A stretch of 64,000 nt of DNA, taken from Streptomyces sp. ACA25. GTDB taxonomy: Bacteria; Actinomycetota; Actinomycetes; Streptomycetales; Streptomycetaceae. The stretch is taken from assembly GCF_028200735.1 (NCBI RefSeq), contig NZ_JAQKPV010000009.1, positions 62,001 through 126,000 on the forward strand, in the 5' to 3' direction. Made by a program: the position numbers and the translations under genes. The notes under the pieces are model-generated. The model had not been told where the DNA came from. It searched no databases and worked only from the letters and a program-made list of their open reading frames with translations. Position 1 is the stretch's first letter. Each line of letters begins with the position of its first letter. Positions 1-10,720 of this stretch are shown one piece after another.

Positions 1-355
1 GGATATGTCCGTGCACAACCATCTGACGCGCCTGGTAGACCGTGCGGGCGATGCCGGACCTGAGCACCAGGGCGTCGAGCCGGCGCTCGAGTTCGATGAT
101 GAGGGCCTCACCGGTCTTGCTCTCGATCTTGCGCGCGCGGTCGTAGGCGCGTGCCATCTGCCGCTCACTGATGTCGTACTGCGCGCGGAGACGCTGCTTC
201 TCGAGCAGCCGTACCTTGTAGTCGCTGCTCTGCTTGCGGCCGCGGCCGTGCTCGCCCGGCGGATAGGGGCGCTTCTCGAAGTACTTGACGGCCTTGGGAG
301 TCAGAGCGACACCGAGTGCGCGTGACTTCTTGACCTTGGGGCGCGGCTGGTTCAC
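1..355 (-). CDS. rpsD: 30S ribosomal protein S4, 3' end cut by window
   Basis: Small-subunit primary assembly protein that binds 16S rRNA and helps hold decoding accuracy. The translated N-terminus (MNQPRPKVKKSRALGV) and the region RLDALVLRSGIARTVYQARQ, start of the S4 RNA-binding domain, identify it; about 118 residues are present and the C-terminus lies beyond base 1. The start is a GTG at 353-355, with a GGAGG ribosome site (complement of 365-369) nine bases upstream. In Streptomyces rpsD is often a lone transcription unit outside the main ribosomal operons, and its upstream neighbour here (rarA) is 187 bases away. The upstream region carries an iron-box-like palindrome (see separate entry). 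Confidence 0.96.
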   Translation of the reverse strand, partial: MNQPRPKVKKSRALGVALTPKAVKYFEKRPYPPGEHGRGRKQSSDYKVRLLEKQRLRAQYDISERQMARAYDRARKIESKTGEALIIELERRLDALVLRSGIARTVYQARQMVVHGHI

Positions 356-377
356 CGTACGAGACCTCCAATAAAAG

Positions 378-396
378 TTAGGTGAGGCTTACCTTA
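378..396. promoter_or_regulatory. Iron-box-like palindrome (DtxR/IdeR/DmdR type) upstream of rpsD
   Basis: The sequence ttaggtgaggcttacctta matches the published iron-box consensus TTAGGTTAGGCTAACCTAA at 16 of 19 positions and is a near-palindrome. It lies 22 bases upstream of the rpsD start codon, between a possible -35 (TTCAGA) and -10 (TAACTT, complement of 375-380) read on the minus strand. DmdR1/IdeR repressors bind such boxes with ferrous iron. The base match is direct observation; control of rpsD by iron is inference. Confidence 0.5.
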
Positions 397-542
397 TCTG
401 AATGAGGGGTGTGGTGCTGTCCCGTGGCCCCTCGACGGATCAGCCGCACCCCGGGCCGCACCCGGCAGCCCTCAGCCGCCGGCCGGCGTACCCCTCCCGA
501 CAAACCGAACACTGCCGGTGGTCCGGCCATTCCCGGCGGCTG

Positions 543-1904
543 TCAGCCGGCGGGAGGCTCGCCCGTCAGACGTTCGCGCACCCGCTCCACCACCTCGGCG
601 TACCGCGCCTCTGCACCGTGCCGCGTCGGGTGGTAGTACCGCTTGCCGTGCACCGCGTCCGGAGCGTACTGCTGCGCGGCGATACCACCGGGCAGATCAT
701 GCGGGTACCGGTAGCCCTGGCCATGGCCGAGCTTCCCCGCGCCGCCGTAGTGGGCGTCGCGCAGATGCGGCGGCACCGGTCCGGCCAGGCCCGCCCGGAC
801 GTCGGCGAGGGCCGCGTCAATGGCGAGGTAGGCGGCGTTGGACTTGGGCGCCAGCGCGAGCGCCACCGTCGCCTGGCCCAGCAGAATCCGCGCCTCAGGG
901 TAACCGATCAGGGCAACGGCCTGGGCCGCGGCCACCGCGGTCTGCAGGGCGGACGGGTCGGCCATGCCGATGTCCTCCCCGGCAGAGATCATCAGCCGCC
1001 TGGCGATGAAACGGGGGTCCTCCCCTGCTTCGATCATGCGCGCCAGGTAGTGCAGAGCGGCATCCACGTCGGAGCCGCGGATCGACTTGATGAGCGCGCT
1101 GGCCACATCGTAGTGCTGGTCGCCGTCACGGTCGTAGGCCACCGCTGCCCGGTCGACCGCCTGCTCCAGCGTCTCCAGCCGGATCTCCGGCTCTCCGCGG
1201 TCCAGCGCCGCACCGGCCCCCGCCTCCAGAGCCGTGAGGGCTCGGCGTGCGTCACCGCCCGCGATGCGCAGCAGGTGGGCCTCGGTGTCCGCCGGGAGCG
1301 ACAGGGAACCGCCCAGGCCCCGCTCACCCGCGACGGCTCGCCGCAGCAGCCCCCGGACGTCCTCCTCGGTCAGCGGCTCCAGAGTGAGCAGCAGGGAACG
1401 GGACAGCAGCGGGGAGATCACGGAGAAGTACGGGTTCTCCGTGGTGGCGGCGATCAGCGTGACCCAGCGGTTCTCCACGGCCGGAAGCAAGGAGTCCTGC
1501 TGCGCCTTGCTGAACCGGTGGATCTCGTCGAGGAAGAGCACAGTGTCCTTGCCGTAGGCCCCCGAGGAGCGGCGCGCGCCCTCGATGACCGAGCGCACCT
1601 CCTTCACTCCGGCCGTGATCGCCGACAGTTCGACGAACCGCTTGTCGGTGGCCTTGCTGACCACATGGGCGAGCGTCGTCTTTCCGGTGCCCGGCGGCCC
1701 CCAGAGGATGACCGAGGACGGCCCGGCCGGGCCGCTGCCGCCCTGTCCGACGAGGCGGCGCAGAGGTGAACCGGGTCGCAGAAGGTGGCCCTGGCCCACG
1801 ACCTCGTCGAGGGTCCGCGGGCGCATCCGCACCGCCAGCGGGCTGGCGGCCGGGTCCTTCTCCTGGCGGTCCTCCGCGGCGGCGGTGAACAGGTCGGGCT
1901 CCAC
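543..1904 (-). CDS. rarA: Replication-associated recombination protein A (RarA/MgsA AAA+ ATPase)
   Basis: AAA+ clamp-loader-like ATPase that acts at stalled replication forks in the cytoplasm. The 453-residue protein has Walker A GPPGTGKT at about 69-76, Walker B LFLDEIH at about 123-129, a sensor region [10 protein letters not shown], and the MgsA C-terminal tetramerisation domain ending in [16 protein letters not shown], which is typical of the family. The frame is open further upstream, but the GTG at 1902-1904 ([14 protein letters not shown]) is chosen because an AGGG ribosome site sits 8 bases before it and family members begin with a similar (M)EPDLF sequence. The gene stands alone between rpsD and the VKOR-like gene. 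Confidence 0.92.
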   Translation of the reverse strand: MEPDLFTAAAEDRQEKDPAASPLAVRMRPRTLDEVVGQGHLLRPGSPLRRLVGQGGSGPAGPSSVILWGPPGTGKTTLAHVVSKATDKRFVELSAITAGVKEVRSVIEGARRSSGAYGKDTVLFLDEIHRFSKAQQDSLLPAVENRWVTLIAATTENPYFSVISPLLSRSLLLTLEPLTEEDVRGLLRRAVAGERGLGGSLSLPADTEAHLLRIAGGDARRALTALEAGAGAALDRGEPEIRLETLEQAVDRAAVAYDRDGDQHYDVASALIKSIRGSDVDAALHYLARMIEAGEDPRFIARRLMISAGEDIGMADPSALQTAVAAAQAVALIGYPEARILLGQATVALALAPKSNAAYLAIDAALADVRAGLAGPVPPHLRDAHYGGAGKLGHGQGYRYPHDLPGGIAAQQYAPDAVHGKRYYHPTRHGAEARYAEVVERVRERLTGEPPAG

Positions 1905-2045
1905 ACCGGCCACCCTAGAGCAGTCCTTCCCCACGCACCGTCCACGCGGGTCCGCATCGGGAGGTGCGGGGCACCGGGGGAAACGCGCCCGATCGCCTCG
2001 GCCCCGGCGTCCGCCTCCCGGCCCGGCGGGCATCGGGCCGGGAGG

Positions 2046-2738
2046 TCACCCGGTCCAGAAGTCCCACCAGCGCGTGAGGATCAGCATCCCGATGATGCCC
2101 AGGTGCATGGCCGGCAGCACCCAGTGGAACTCCGTTACGCCGCGCCGGACGCCTTCCGGCACCGGGAGGAATCCGTGCCGGACGTTGTGCACGGCCGTGT
2201 ACCAGAACATCACGACGGTGGCGGCCCAGGCCAGCATGCACCACAAGCAGAGCGAGCCGATCTCGTACAGCGACTGGTACATCAGCCAGGTACAGAACGC
2301 CACCCCGAACAGGGTGCCGGCCTGCAGGCCGAGCCAGAACCACCGCCGGTACCGGGCACCGGCCAGCAGCCCCATCCCGATCGCGATCACGGCGCCGTAG
2401 GTGACCAGGCCGAGCATCGGGTTGGGGAACCCGAAGACCGAGGCCTGGTCGCTCTGCATGATGTTGCCGCAGGACAGCACCGGATTGATGCTGCACGCGG
2501 GGACGAAGTCCGGGTTCTCCAGCAGTTTGAACTTGTCCAGGGTGATGACCCAGGCGGCGAGCAGGCCGAGGAAGCCGGTGACGACCAGCATCCAGGCGAA
2601 CGGCCGGCTCGCCCCGACGGCTCCCCGGGGAGGTGCGCCGTCCGCGCTCTCGTACTCCGCGAGGTTCTCCGCCTGCTCGTCCTCCGCACGGGAGGACGAG
2701 CCCTTGGCGGGCGGGCCGGCAGGTGCCGTGGTCGTCAT
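2046..2738 (-). CDS. Vitamin K epoxide reductase (VKOR) family membrane protein
   Basis: Actinobacterial VKOR homologues reoxidise DsbA-like proteins using quinone, making disulfides in exported proteins. The 230-residue protein has a disordered, charged N-terminal 40 residues, then about five membrane segments (roughly 47-65, 108-126, 133-152, 160-182, 208-226). The family cysteines are visible: C82 and C90 in the first external loop, and the active-site CLWC at 164-167. The ATG at 2738 (MTTTAPAG) has an AGAGGA site; the longer frame upstream lacks support. The DsbA-like protein at 30177-30698 could be one partner, but this is only inference. Gene spacing suggests its own transcript. Confidence 0.9.
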   Translation of the reverse strand: MTTTAPAGPPAKGSSSRAEDEQAENLAEYESADGAPPRGAVGASRPFAWMLVVTGFLGLLAAWVITLDKFKLLENPDFVPACSINPVLSCGNIMQSDQASVFGFPNPMLGLVTYGAVIAIGMGLLAGARYRRWFWLGLQAGTLFGVAFCTWLMYQSLYEIGSLCLWCMLAWAATVVMFWYTAVHNVRHGFLPVPEGVRRGVTEFHWVLPAMHLGIIGMLILTRWWDFWTG

Positions 2739-2842
2739 GGTGTCCTCTGGGTCAGCTCGGAAAGCCGGTCTGCCGTACATTGTGCACCCGCTGCGCTCCG
2801 CTGCGTAGAGCCCAACGGCCCGTTGCGGTCACGCGAATGCGC

Positions 2843-4117
2843 TCATTCCCGCCTGCCGGTGAGTTCTCCGGCCAGTGCTTCGAGCCCGACAGGCCGCTGC
2901 TCGCCGCTCTGCAGATCCTTCAGCTGCGCCACTCCCTGCGCGAGGTCCCGCTCCCCGAGCACGACCGCGTAGCGCGCACCGCTGCGATGGGCCGCCTTCA
3001 TGGCTCCCTTGACGCCCTTCCCTCCGTAGGCGAAGTCGGCTGCGACACCGTCCCTGCGCAGCTGTGTCACCAGGCCGAACAGGGTGCGCCGGGCCTCCTC
3101 CCCCAGCGGCACGGCATAGACGAGGGGCGGTGCGGCAGGTGCCGGCCGCACCCCTTCCGCGCGCAGGGCCAGCACGGTGCGGTCCACCCCCAGCGCCCAG
3201 CCCACCGACGGCAGCGGAGGCCCGCCGATCATCTCGGAAAGCCCGTCGTAGCGCCCACCGCCGCCCACCGCGGACTGCGAGCCGAGACCGTCGTGGACAA
3301 ATTCGAACGTGGTGCGGGTGTAGTAGTCGAGGCCGCGCACCAGCGTCGCGTCGTCCTCGAAGGTGATCCCCGCGGCGACCAGCAGTTCACGCACCTGCTC
3401 GTGGTAGCCCTTGCATCCCTCGCAGAGGTGATCGCTCATCACCGGTGCCCCGGCGAGCTGCTTCCGGACATGCTCGCGCTTGTCGTCGAGCACCCGCAGC
3501 GGATTGATCTCGATCCGTGCCCGGGTCTCCTCGTCGAGGTCGAGCCCGCGCAGGTAGTCCTGCAGCACGGCCCGGTAGACCGGTCGGCACTCCTTGTCCC
3601 CGAGCGAATTGAGGAGCAGCCGGAACCCGCGCAGTCCCAGCGACCGGTAGGCGTCGGCGGCCAGCACGATCAGCTCGGCGTCCAGCGCCGGGTCCTCCGC
3701 TCCCAGAGCCTCGGCGCCGACCTGGGAGAAGTGCCGGTAGCGGCCCGCTTGCGGGCGCTCGTACCGGTAGTAGGAGCCCGAGTACCAGAGCTTCACCGGC
3801 AGCGCACCGCGGTGCAGGTTGGCCTGCAGCGCGGCGCGCAGCACCGAGGCGGTGCCCTCAGGGCGCAGGGCCAGCTCGTCGCCGCCCCTGGTGGTGAGGG
3901 TGTACATCTCCTTGGTGACGATGTCGGTGGACTCACCGACGCCGCGGAAGAAGAGCTCGGCCTGTTCGAAGCCCGGTGTCTCGACGTACCCGTAACCTGC
4001 GCGGCGCAACGGGGCGGCGATGCCCTCGCGGACGGCGAGGAAGTCCGCGGAGTCCGGCGGGATCAGGTCGTACGTGCCCCGGGGGGCGGAAAAAGTGCTC
4101 ACGGAAGAAGTCGTCAC
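2843..4117 (-). CDS. hisS: Histidine--tRNA ligase
   Basis: Class II aminoacyl-tRNA synthetase charging tRNA-His. The class II motif 2 region ([15 protein letters not shown]), the histidine-specific [15 protein letters not shown] and GGGRYDGL, and a C-terminal anticodon-binding domain are all present; 424 residues is normal. The frame starts at GTG 4115-4117, overlapping the stop of the metallo-hydrolase gene (GTGA), so translation is probably coupled. An internal GTG at 4102 gives the N-terminus (M)[12 protein letters not shown], which resembles the usual Streptomyces HisS start, but it has no well-placed ribosome site. Either start gives an intact enzyme. Confidence 0.95.
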   Translation of the reverse strand: MTTSSVSTFSAPRGTYDLIPPDSADFLAVREGIAAPLRRAGYGYVETPGFEQAELFFRGVGESTDIVTKEMYTLTTRGGDELALRPEGTASVLRAALQANLHRGALPVKLWYSGSYYRYERPQAGRYRHFSQVGAEALGAEDPALDAELIVLAADAYRSLGLRGFRLLLNSLGDKECRPVYRAVLQDYLRGLDLDEETRARIEINPLRVLDDKREHVRKQLAGAPVMSDHLCEGCKGYHEQVRELLVAAGITFEDDATLVRGLDYYTRTTFEFVHDGLGSQSAVGGGGRYDGLSEMIGGPPLPSVGWALGVDRTVLALRAEGVRPAPAAPPLVYAVPLGEEARRTLFGLVTQLRRDGVAADFAYGGKGVKGAMKAAHRSGARYAVVLGERDLAQGVAQLKDLQSGEQRPVGLEALAGELTGRRE

Positions 4118-4827
4118 ATTCCTCGTCGTGGAGCCGAGAGGTCCACGGATCCGGGGCCGCCGGCGACCTCCCGCAGGTACGGGTTGGTCGCGCGCTCTCG
4201 GCCGATGGTTGTCTGGGGGCCGTGACCGGACAGCACCACGGTGGCGTCCTCCAGCGGCAGGCAGACCCTGCCCAGTGACTGCAGGAGCTCGGTGTGGTCA
4301 CCGCCGGGCAGGTCGGTGCGACCGACGGAACCGGCGAACAGCAGGTCGCCCGAGAAGAGCACCGGGGGGATGTCCCCCTGCTCCGGCATCGCGAAGGTCA
4401 CCGACCCTCTGGTATGACCGGGAGCGTGGGCCACGGTCAGCCGCAGGCCCGCGAGCTCCAGCTCCGCGCCGTCCGTGAGCTCGCGCAGGTCGTCCGGCTC
4501 ACCGATGGTCAGCTCACCCATCAGCTGCTGCCCGATGACCCGGCCGAGTGCTTTCTCCGGGTCGCTGAGCATGTACCGGTCCTCGGGGTGGATCCAGGCC
4601 GGCACCTCGTGAGCGCCGCAGACCGGGACCACCGAGGCGACATGGTCGATGTGCCCGTGCGTGAGGATCACCGCGACCGGCTTCAGCCGGTGCCTCGCGA
4701 TGGTCTCCGCGACCCCTTCGGCGGCCTCGTGGCCCGGGTCGATGATGACGCACTCCTCGCCGGCGTCCGGGGCGACCAGATAGCAGTTGGTCCCCCAGGC
4801 TCCGGCGGGAAAACCGGCGATCAGCAC
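4114..4827 (-). CDS. Metallo-beta-lactamase-fold hydrolase, glyoxalase II-like
   Basis: Binuclear-metal hydrolase of the glyoxalase II/persulfide dioxygenase-like branch; its substrate cannot be read from sequence. The zinc motif THGHIDH is at residues 56-62, followed by APGHTRGS and a later [10 protein letters not shown] histidine. 237 residues is a normal size for the short YcbL-like glyoxalase II group. The start is GTG at 4825-4827, preceded by AGGGAC. It overlaps hisS by four bases, an arrangement I recall as common in Streptomyces. It is transcribed divergently from the cyclophilin gene at 4988, and the 160 bases between them hold a large palindrome. Confidence 0.88.
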   Translation of the reverse strand: MLIAGFPAGAWGTNCYLVAPDAGEECVIIDPGHEAAEGVAETIARHRLKPVAVILTHGHIDHVASVVPVCGAHEVPAWIHPEDRYMLSDPEKALGRVIGQQLMGELTIGEPDDLRELTDGAELELAGLRLTVAHAPGHTRGSVTFAMPEQGDIPPVLFSGDLLFAGSVGRTDLPGGDHTELLQSLGRVCLPLEDATVVLSGHGPQTTIGRERATNPYLREVAGGPGSVDLSAPRRGM

Positions 4828-4935
4828 GTTCGTCCCTGTCCTTTCCCGGCCCGGACCGTGTCCGGGCCCTCCGTTCGGGCACGTCGGCTCCGGGTCAGAG
4901 CCTACCGGCGCCGGTACCGCCGCAGCGAACCGTTA

Positions 4936-4978
4936 CTCCTCCCGGATACGGTTCGTACCGAACGGTATCCGGGAGGAG
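4936..4978. promoter_or_regulatory. 43-bp near-perfect palindrome covering the cyclophilin ribosome site
   Basis: Arms 4936-4949 and 4965-4978 are perfect 14-base inverted repeats (left arm ctcctcccggatac). The pairing resumes inside as gttcg/cgaac (4951-4955 with 4959-4963), with one G-G mismatch at 4950/4964. The right arm contains the GGGAGGAG ribosome site of the gene starting at 4988, so in RNA the site would be locked in a hairpin; as DNA it could be an operator shared by the two divergent genes. It is not a simple terminator, since neither flanking gene ends here. Confidence 0.7.
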
Positions 4979-4987
4979 GCCAGAGCG

Positions 4988-5809
4988 GTGGTCAGCAGGG
5001 AACAGCGGCGCAGGCAGCTCGCCCGCGCGAAGCAGCACCGGCAGGAGTCCCGGCGGGAGCCGGCGGCGCGCCACGGCGGACGGCGGCGGACGGCGGCGGT
5101 CGCCGTACTCCTCGTGGCGGTGCTGACGGCCGGAACGGTGGCCCTGGCACTGGCGATGACCCTGGACTCCGGCAAGGGCGGTGAGGGGGCGGCGTCAGCC
5201 GCACCGGAAGATCCGTGCGCGGAGCCGGCCGCGGGCGAGCCGTCCGGGGAGCGCTGGGACACCGAGCCGGACCTCGACATCGACCCGTCGGCCGGGTACA
5301 GCCTGCTGCTGGAGACCACCTGCGGTGACATCGAGATCGCACTCGACGCCGCAGCGGCGCCGCGCACCGTGAACTCCTTCCGCTTCCTGGCCGGCCACGG
5401 CTACTTCGACCACACCCGCTGTCACCGGTTGGTGACCGGACCGGTCCGGGTGCTGCAGTGCGGTGACCCGGAGGGCACCGGGCGGGGCGGGCCGGGTTAC
5501 TCCCTGCCCGACGAGAATCTCGACGACCCCTCGGTCGCGGACGGCGTCTACCCGGCGGGGACCGTGGCGATGGCCAACCGGTACGACGCCGCCACAGGTA
5601 CCGGGCGGAACAGCGGGGGCAGCCAGTTCTTCCTGGTGTACGAGGACTCTCCCCTGCCTCCTGACTTCACCCCCTTCGGCACGGTCACCGGAGGTGCCGA
5701 GGTCCTGGAGCGGATCTCGGAGGCGGGCAGCTACCCGGATCCGGCGACGGGCAACACCGCCCCGCACGCGACAGTGGTCATCGACAGGGCCACGGTCAGC
5801 GGGGGTTGA
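4988..5809 (+). CDS. Membrane-anchored cyclophilin-type peptidyl-prolyl isomerase
   Basis: Predicted prolyl isomerase-fold protein held outside the membrane by an N-terminal anchor. The 273-residue protein has a basic cytoplasmic stretch (1-34), one membrane helix (about 35-57), a linker, and a cyclophilin domain from about 95 to the end (TTCGDIEIALDAAAAPRTVN, then NSGGSQFFLVY and FTPFGTVTGG). The active-site strand reads CHRLVTGPVRVLQCGDP: the catalytic arginine of FHRV is kept, but the usual GFMIQGGD is altered, so activity may be weak. GTG at 4988 is chosen for its strong GGGAGGAGG ribosome site, which is part of the palindrome described separately. Confidence 0.88.
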   Translation: MVSREQRRRQLARAKQHRQESRREPAARHGGRRRTAAVAVLLVAVLTAGTVALALAMTLDSGKGGEGAASAAPEDPCAEPAAGEPSGERWDTEPDLDIDPSAGYSLLLETTCGDIEIALDAAAAPRTVNSFRFLAGHGYFDHTRCHRLVTGPVRVLQCGDPEGTGRGGPGYSLPDENLDDPSVADGVYPAGTVAMANRYDAATGTGRNSGGSQFFLVYEDSPLPPDFTPFGTVTGGAEVLERISEAGSYPDPATGNTAPHATVVIDRATVSGG

Positions 5810-5992
5810 GGACCGCGCCGGCCAAGTTGCGGCCGGCGAGATGCGGACAGCCGGGCGGCGCGTCGCCTATGTTTGGCGGGGTGGCGGGCACCCCCTCGGG
5901 GTCGGTCCGCCGGCCGGACGAGACCGGACGAGAACAGTGGACGATGCCGGGGGCCGCGCGCCCTGTCGTGGGCATCATGTGGAGGAGGCGCT

Positions 5993-7222
5993 GTGAGCAG
6001 CGACCCGTGGGGCCGCGTCGACGAGACGGGGACCGTGTACGTACGGACTGCCGACGGGGAGAAGGTCGCCGGCTCCTGGCAGGCCGGTTCCCCGGAGGAG
6101 GCCCTCGCCTATTTCGAGCGCAAGTATGCCGGCCTCGACGTGGAGATCGGTCTCCTCGAGCGCAGGGTCCGCACGACGGATCTGTCGGCCAAGGACGCCA
6201 TGGAGGCCATCGGACATCTGCGTGAGCAGGTCGCCGCGGCCCATGCCGTGGGGGATCTGGACGCGTTGGGCAAGCGGCTCGACAAGCTGGTCGGCACGGT
6301 CGAACAGCGCCGTGAGGAGCGCAAGGCTGCGAAGGCCAAGGAGGCGGCCGAGGCGAGGCAGGCGAAGGAGTCCCTGGTCGCGGAGGCTGAGGAGCTGGGC
6401 GCCAGCGATCAGTGGCGGTCCGCGGGTGAGCGGCTGCGCTCTCTCGTCGACACCTGGAAGGGGCTGCCGCGGCTCGACCGGAAGACGGACGACGAGCTGT
6501 GGCAGCGGTTTTCCCAGGCCCGGTCCGCCTTCTCCAAGCGGCGGAAGGCGCATTTCGCGGCGCTCGACGCGCAGCGCGAGGAGGCGCGGCGCCGCAAGGA
6601 GAAACTGATCACCGAGGCGGAAGCACTCTCCGGTTCCACCGACTGGGCGCCCACCGCTGCGCGGTACCGGGACCTCATGCAGGACTGGAAGGCCGCCGGC
6701 CGCGCGCAGCGGGAGGTCGAGGAGGACCTCTGGAGCCGTTTCCGGGCGGCGCAGGACGTCTTCTTCCAGGCCCGGGGGGAGGTGTTCGCGGAACGCGACG
6801 CCGAACAGCGTGACAACCTCGCCCGCAAGGAAGAGCTCGCCACCGAGGCGGAGAAGCTGCTGCCGATCACCAATGTGAAGACGGCGCGGCCCGCCCTGCG
6901 GTCGATCGCGGAGCGCTGGGAGGCCGTCGGGCACGTCCCGCGTGACGACCGGGCCGCGATCGAGGGGCGGATGGCGGCCGTCGAGCGTGCTGTGCAGGAG
7001 GCGGAGGAGGCCGAGTGGCGGCGCAGCAATCCGGAGGCCCGGGCGCGTGCCGCCGGGCTGACCGGACAGCTGCAGGAGGCCGTCGACAAGTTGCGGACGC
7101 AGGCGGACAAGGCACGGGCGGCCGGCCACACCGCGAAGGCGGAGAAGCTGGAGAAGGAGCTGGCGGGCCGGCAGGCACTGCTGGACCAGGCGCTCAAGGG
7201 CCTGCAGGAGTTCGGCGGCTAG
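5993..7222 (+). CDS. DUF349 domain protein
   Basis: Conserved actinobacterial cytoplasmic protein of unknown function. The 409-residue product is mostly charged helix with several DUF349-type repeats, recognisable from recurring patterns such as WKxxxR (DTWKGLPRLDRKTDDELW, DWKAAGRAQREVEEDLW) and FxxxRxxxF. No enzymatic motif or membrane segment is seen. The GTG start at 5993 follows a strong GGAGGAGG site, and the preceding frame is unlikely to be translated. It is convergent with relA, from which it is separated by a long hairpin. A link to stringent response is not supported beyond adjacency. Confidence 0.85.
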   Translation: MSSDPWGRVDETGTVYVRTADGEKVAGSWQAGSPEEALAYFERKYAGLDVEIGLLERRVRTTDLSAKDAMEAIGHLREQVAAAHAVGDLDALGKRLDKLVGTVEQRREERKAAKAKEAAEARQAKESLVAEAEELGASDQWRSAGERLRSLVDTWKGLPRLDRKTDDELWQRFSQARSAFSKRRKAHFAALDAQREEARRRKEKLITEAEALSGSTDWAPTAARYRDLMQDWKAAGRAQREVEEDLWSRFRAAQDVFFQARGEVFAERDAEQRDNLARKEELATEAEKLLPITNVKTARPALRSIAERWEAVGHVPRDDRAAIEGRMAAVERAVQEAEEAEWRRSNPEARARAAGLTGQLQEAVDKLRTQADKARAAGHTAKAEKLEKELAGRQALLDQALKGLQEFGG

Positions 7223-7247
7223 GGTTCCCGCTCTCGGTCACGGCGGG

Positions 7248-7290
7248 GGCCGGTGGGCCCGGTACGCGGTGCGTACCGGGCCCACCGGCC
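7248..7290. terminator. Bidirectional hairpin terminator between the DUF349 gene and relA
   Basis: Perfect inverted repeat with arms 7248-7265 and 7273-7290, extendable by two more pairs into the loop. It lies 25 bases after the stop of the plus-strand gene and 57 bases after the relA stop on the minus strand. There is no U-tract, which is common for Streptomyces terminators. Confidence 0.8.
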
Positions 7291-7347
7291 TCGCTCAGCG
7301 GTTCCCGGCCCGCCCGGCGCCCCGGGGTGAGCGTCCGGTACCCGGGA

Positions 7348-9924
<2,577 letters not shown>

Positions 9925-10084
9925 AGGCACTCCTTCTCGGGCCCTCCCCGGTGAGCGTGCGCCCAGGGTGCGGGCTCACCCCTCCGGGCTCGGACGGCTT
10001 GCGGAGGGTCCGGCCGGGAAACGATCGGACTGCCATGGTAACGACCGGGCGGCGGGTCTCTCGTATCGGCCTGTGGAGAACAAG

Positions 10085-10131
10085 CCGCCCCGGACGGTCG
10101 GCCATCGCGGTGGGCCGGCCGCCCGGGGCGG
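10085..10131 (-). terminator. Hairpin after apt
   Basis: Arms 10085-10093 (ccgccccgg) and 10123-10131 pair perfectly, and an inner cggtcggcc/ggccggccg pairing with one G-U extends the stem. It lies 14 bases downstream of the apt stop on the minus strand and about 160 bases upstream of relA, so it may terminate or attenuate read-through into relA. Confidence 0.55.
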
Positions 10132-10144
10132 GGGAACTGTGTGG

Positions 10145-10720
10145 TCAGACGGTGACCAGGACCTCCAGCGGCACCCCGTCGAGCGAGGGCATCAGCCGTT
10201 CCCGGCCGCCCAGGACAGCCAGTTCCATCAGCACTGCCAGACCGACCACCTGTGCCCCGGTGCGCTGGATGAGCTGGATGGACGCTTCGGCGGTCCCGCC
10301 GGTGGCGAGCACGTCGTCGATGATCAGCACCCGGTCACCGGGAGTGAGGTCCTCGGCGTGGATCTCGATCTCGGCGCTGCCGTACTCCAGATCGTAGGAC
10401 TGGGACAGCGTGGCTCCGGGCAGCTTGCCCGCCTTGCGTACCGGAATGAACCCGATGCCCGCGCGGACGGCCACCGGCGCGGCGAGGATGAACCCCCGGG
10501 CCTCCAGCCCGACGACTTTGGTCGCCTGGTGCCGCTCACAGACCGCGGCGAGCGCCTCGGTGAGCCGGGCGAAGGCGTCCGCGTCGGCCAGCAGCGGGGT
10601 GATGTCCTTGAACAGCACCCCGGGCCGCGGGTAGTCCGCTACGTCACGGATCCGGCTCAGCAGCAGGCTGCGCACCTCGGCCGGTACCGCCGGAGCGGCC
10701 GTCCGGCTCTCCCCGGTCAT
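10145..10720 (-). CDS. apt: Adenine phosphoribosyltransferase
   Basis: Purine salvage enzyme making AMP from adenine and PRPP. The 191-residue protein has the PRPP-binding motif VLIIDDVLATGGTA and the family stretches YPRPGVLFKDITPLL and GLEARGFI. ATG at 10718-10720 overlaps the secF stop as ATGA, so it is probably translated from the yajC-secD-secF message. The order secD-secF-apt-relA is a familiar actinobacterial arrangement. No oddity is seen. Confidence 0.95.
   Translation of the reverse strand: MTGESRTAAPAVPAEVRSLLLSRIRDVADYPRPGVLFKDITPLLADADAFARLTEALAAVCERHQATKVVGLEARGFILAAPVAVRAGIGFIPVRKAGKLPGATLSQSYDLEYGSAEIEIHAEDLTPGDRVLIIDDVLATGGTAEASIQLIQRTGAQVVGLAVLMELAVLGGRERLMPSLDGVPLEVLVTV

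Noticed and set aside
402..1769. Long plus-strand open frame (455 codons)
   Set aside because: It is antisense to rarA, whose motifs are clear; high GC content creates long shadow frames of this kind throughout the window.
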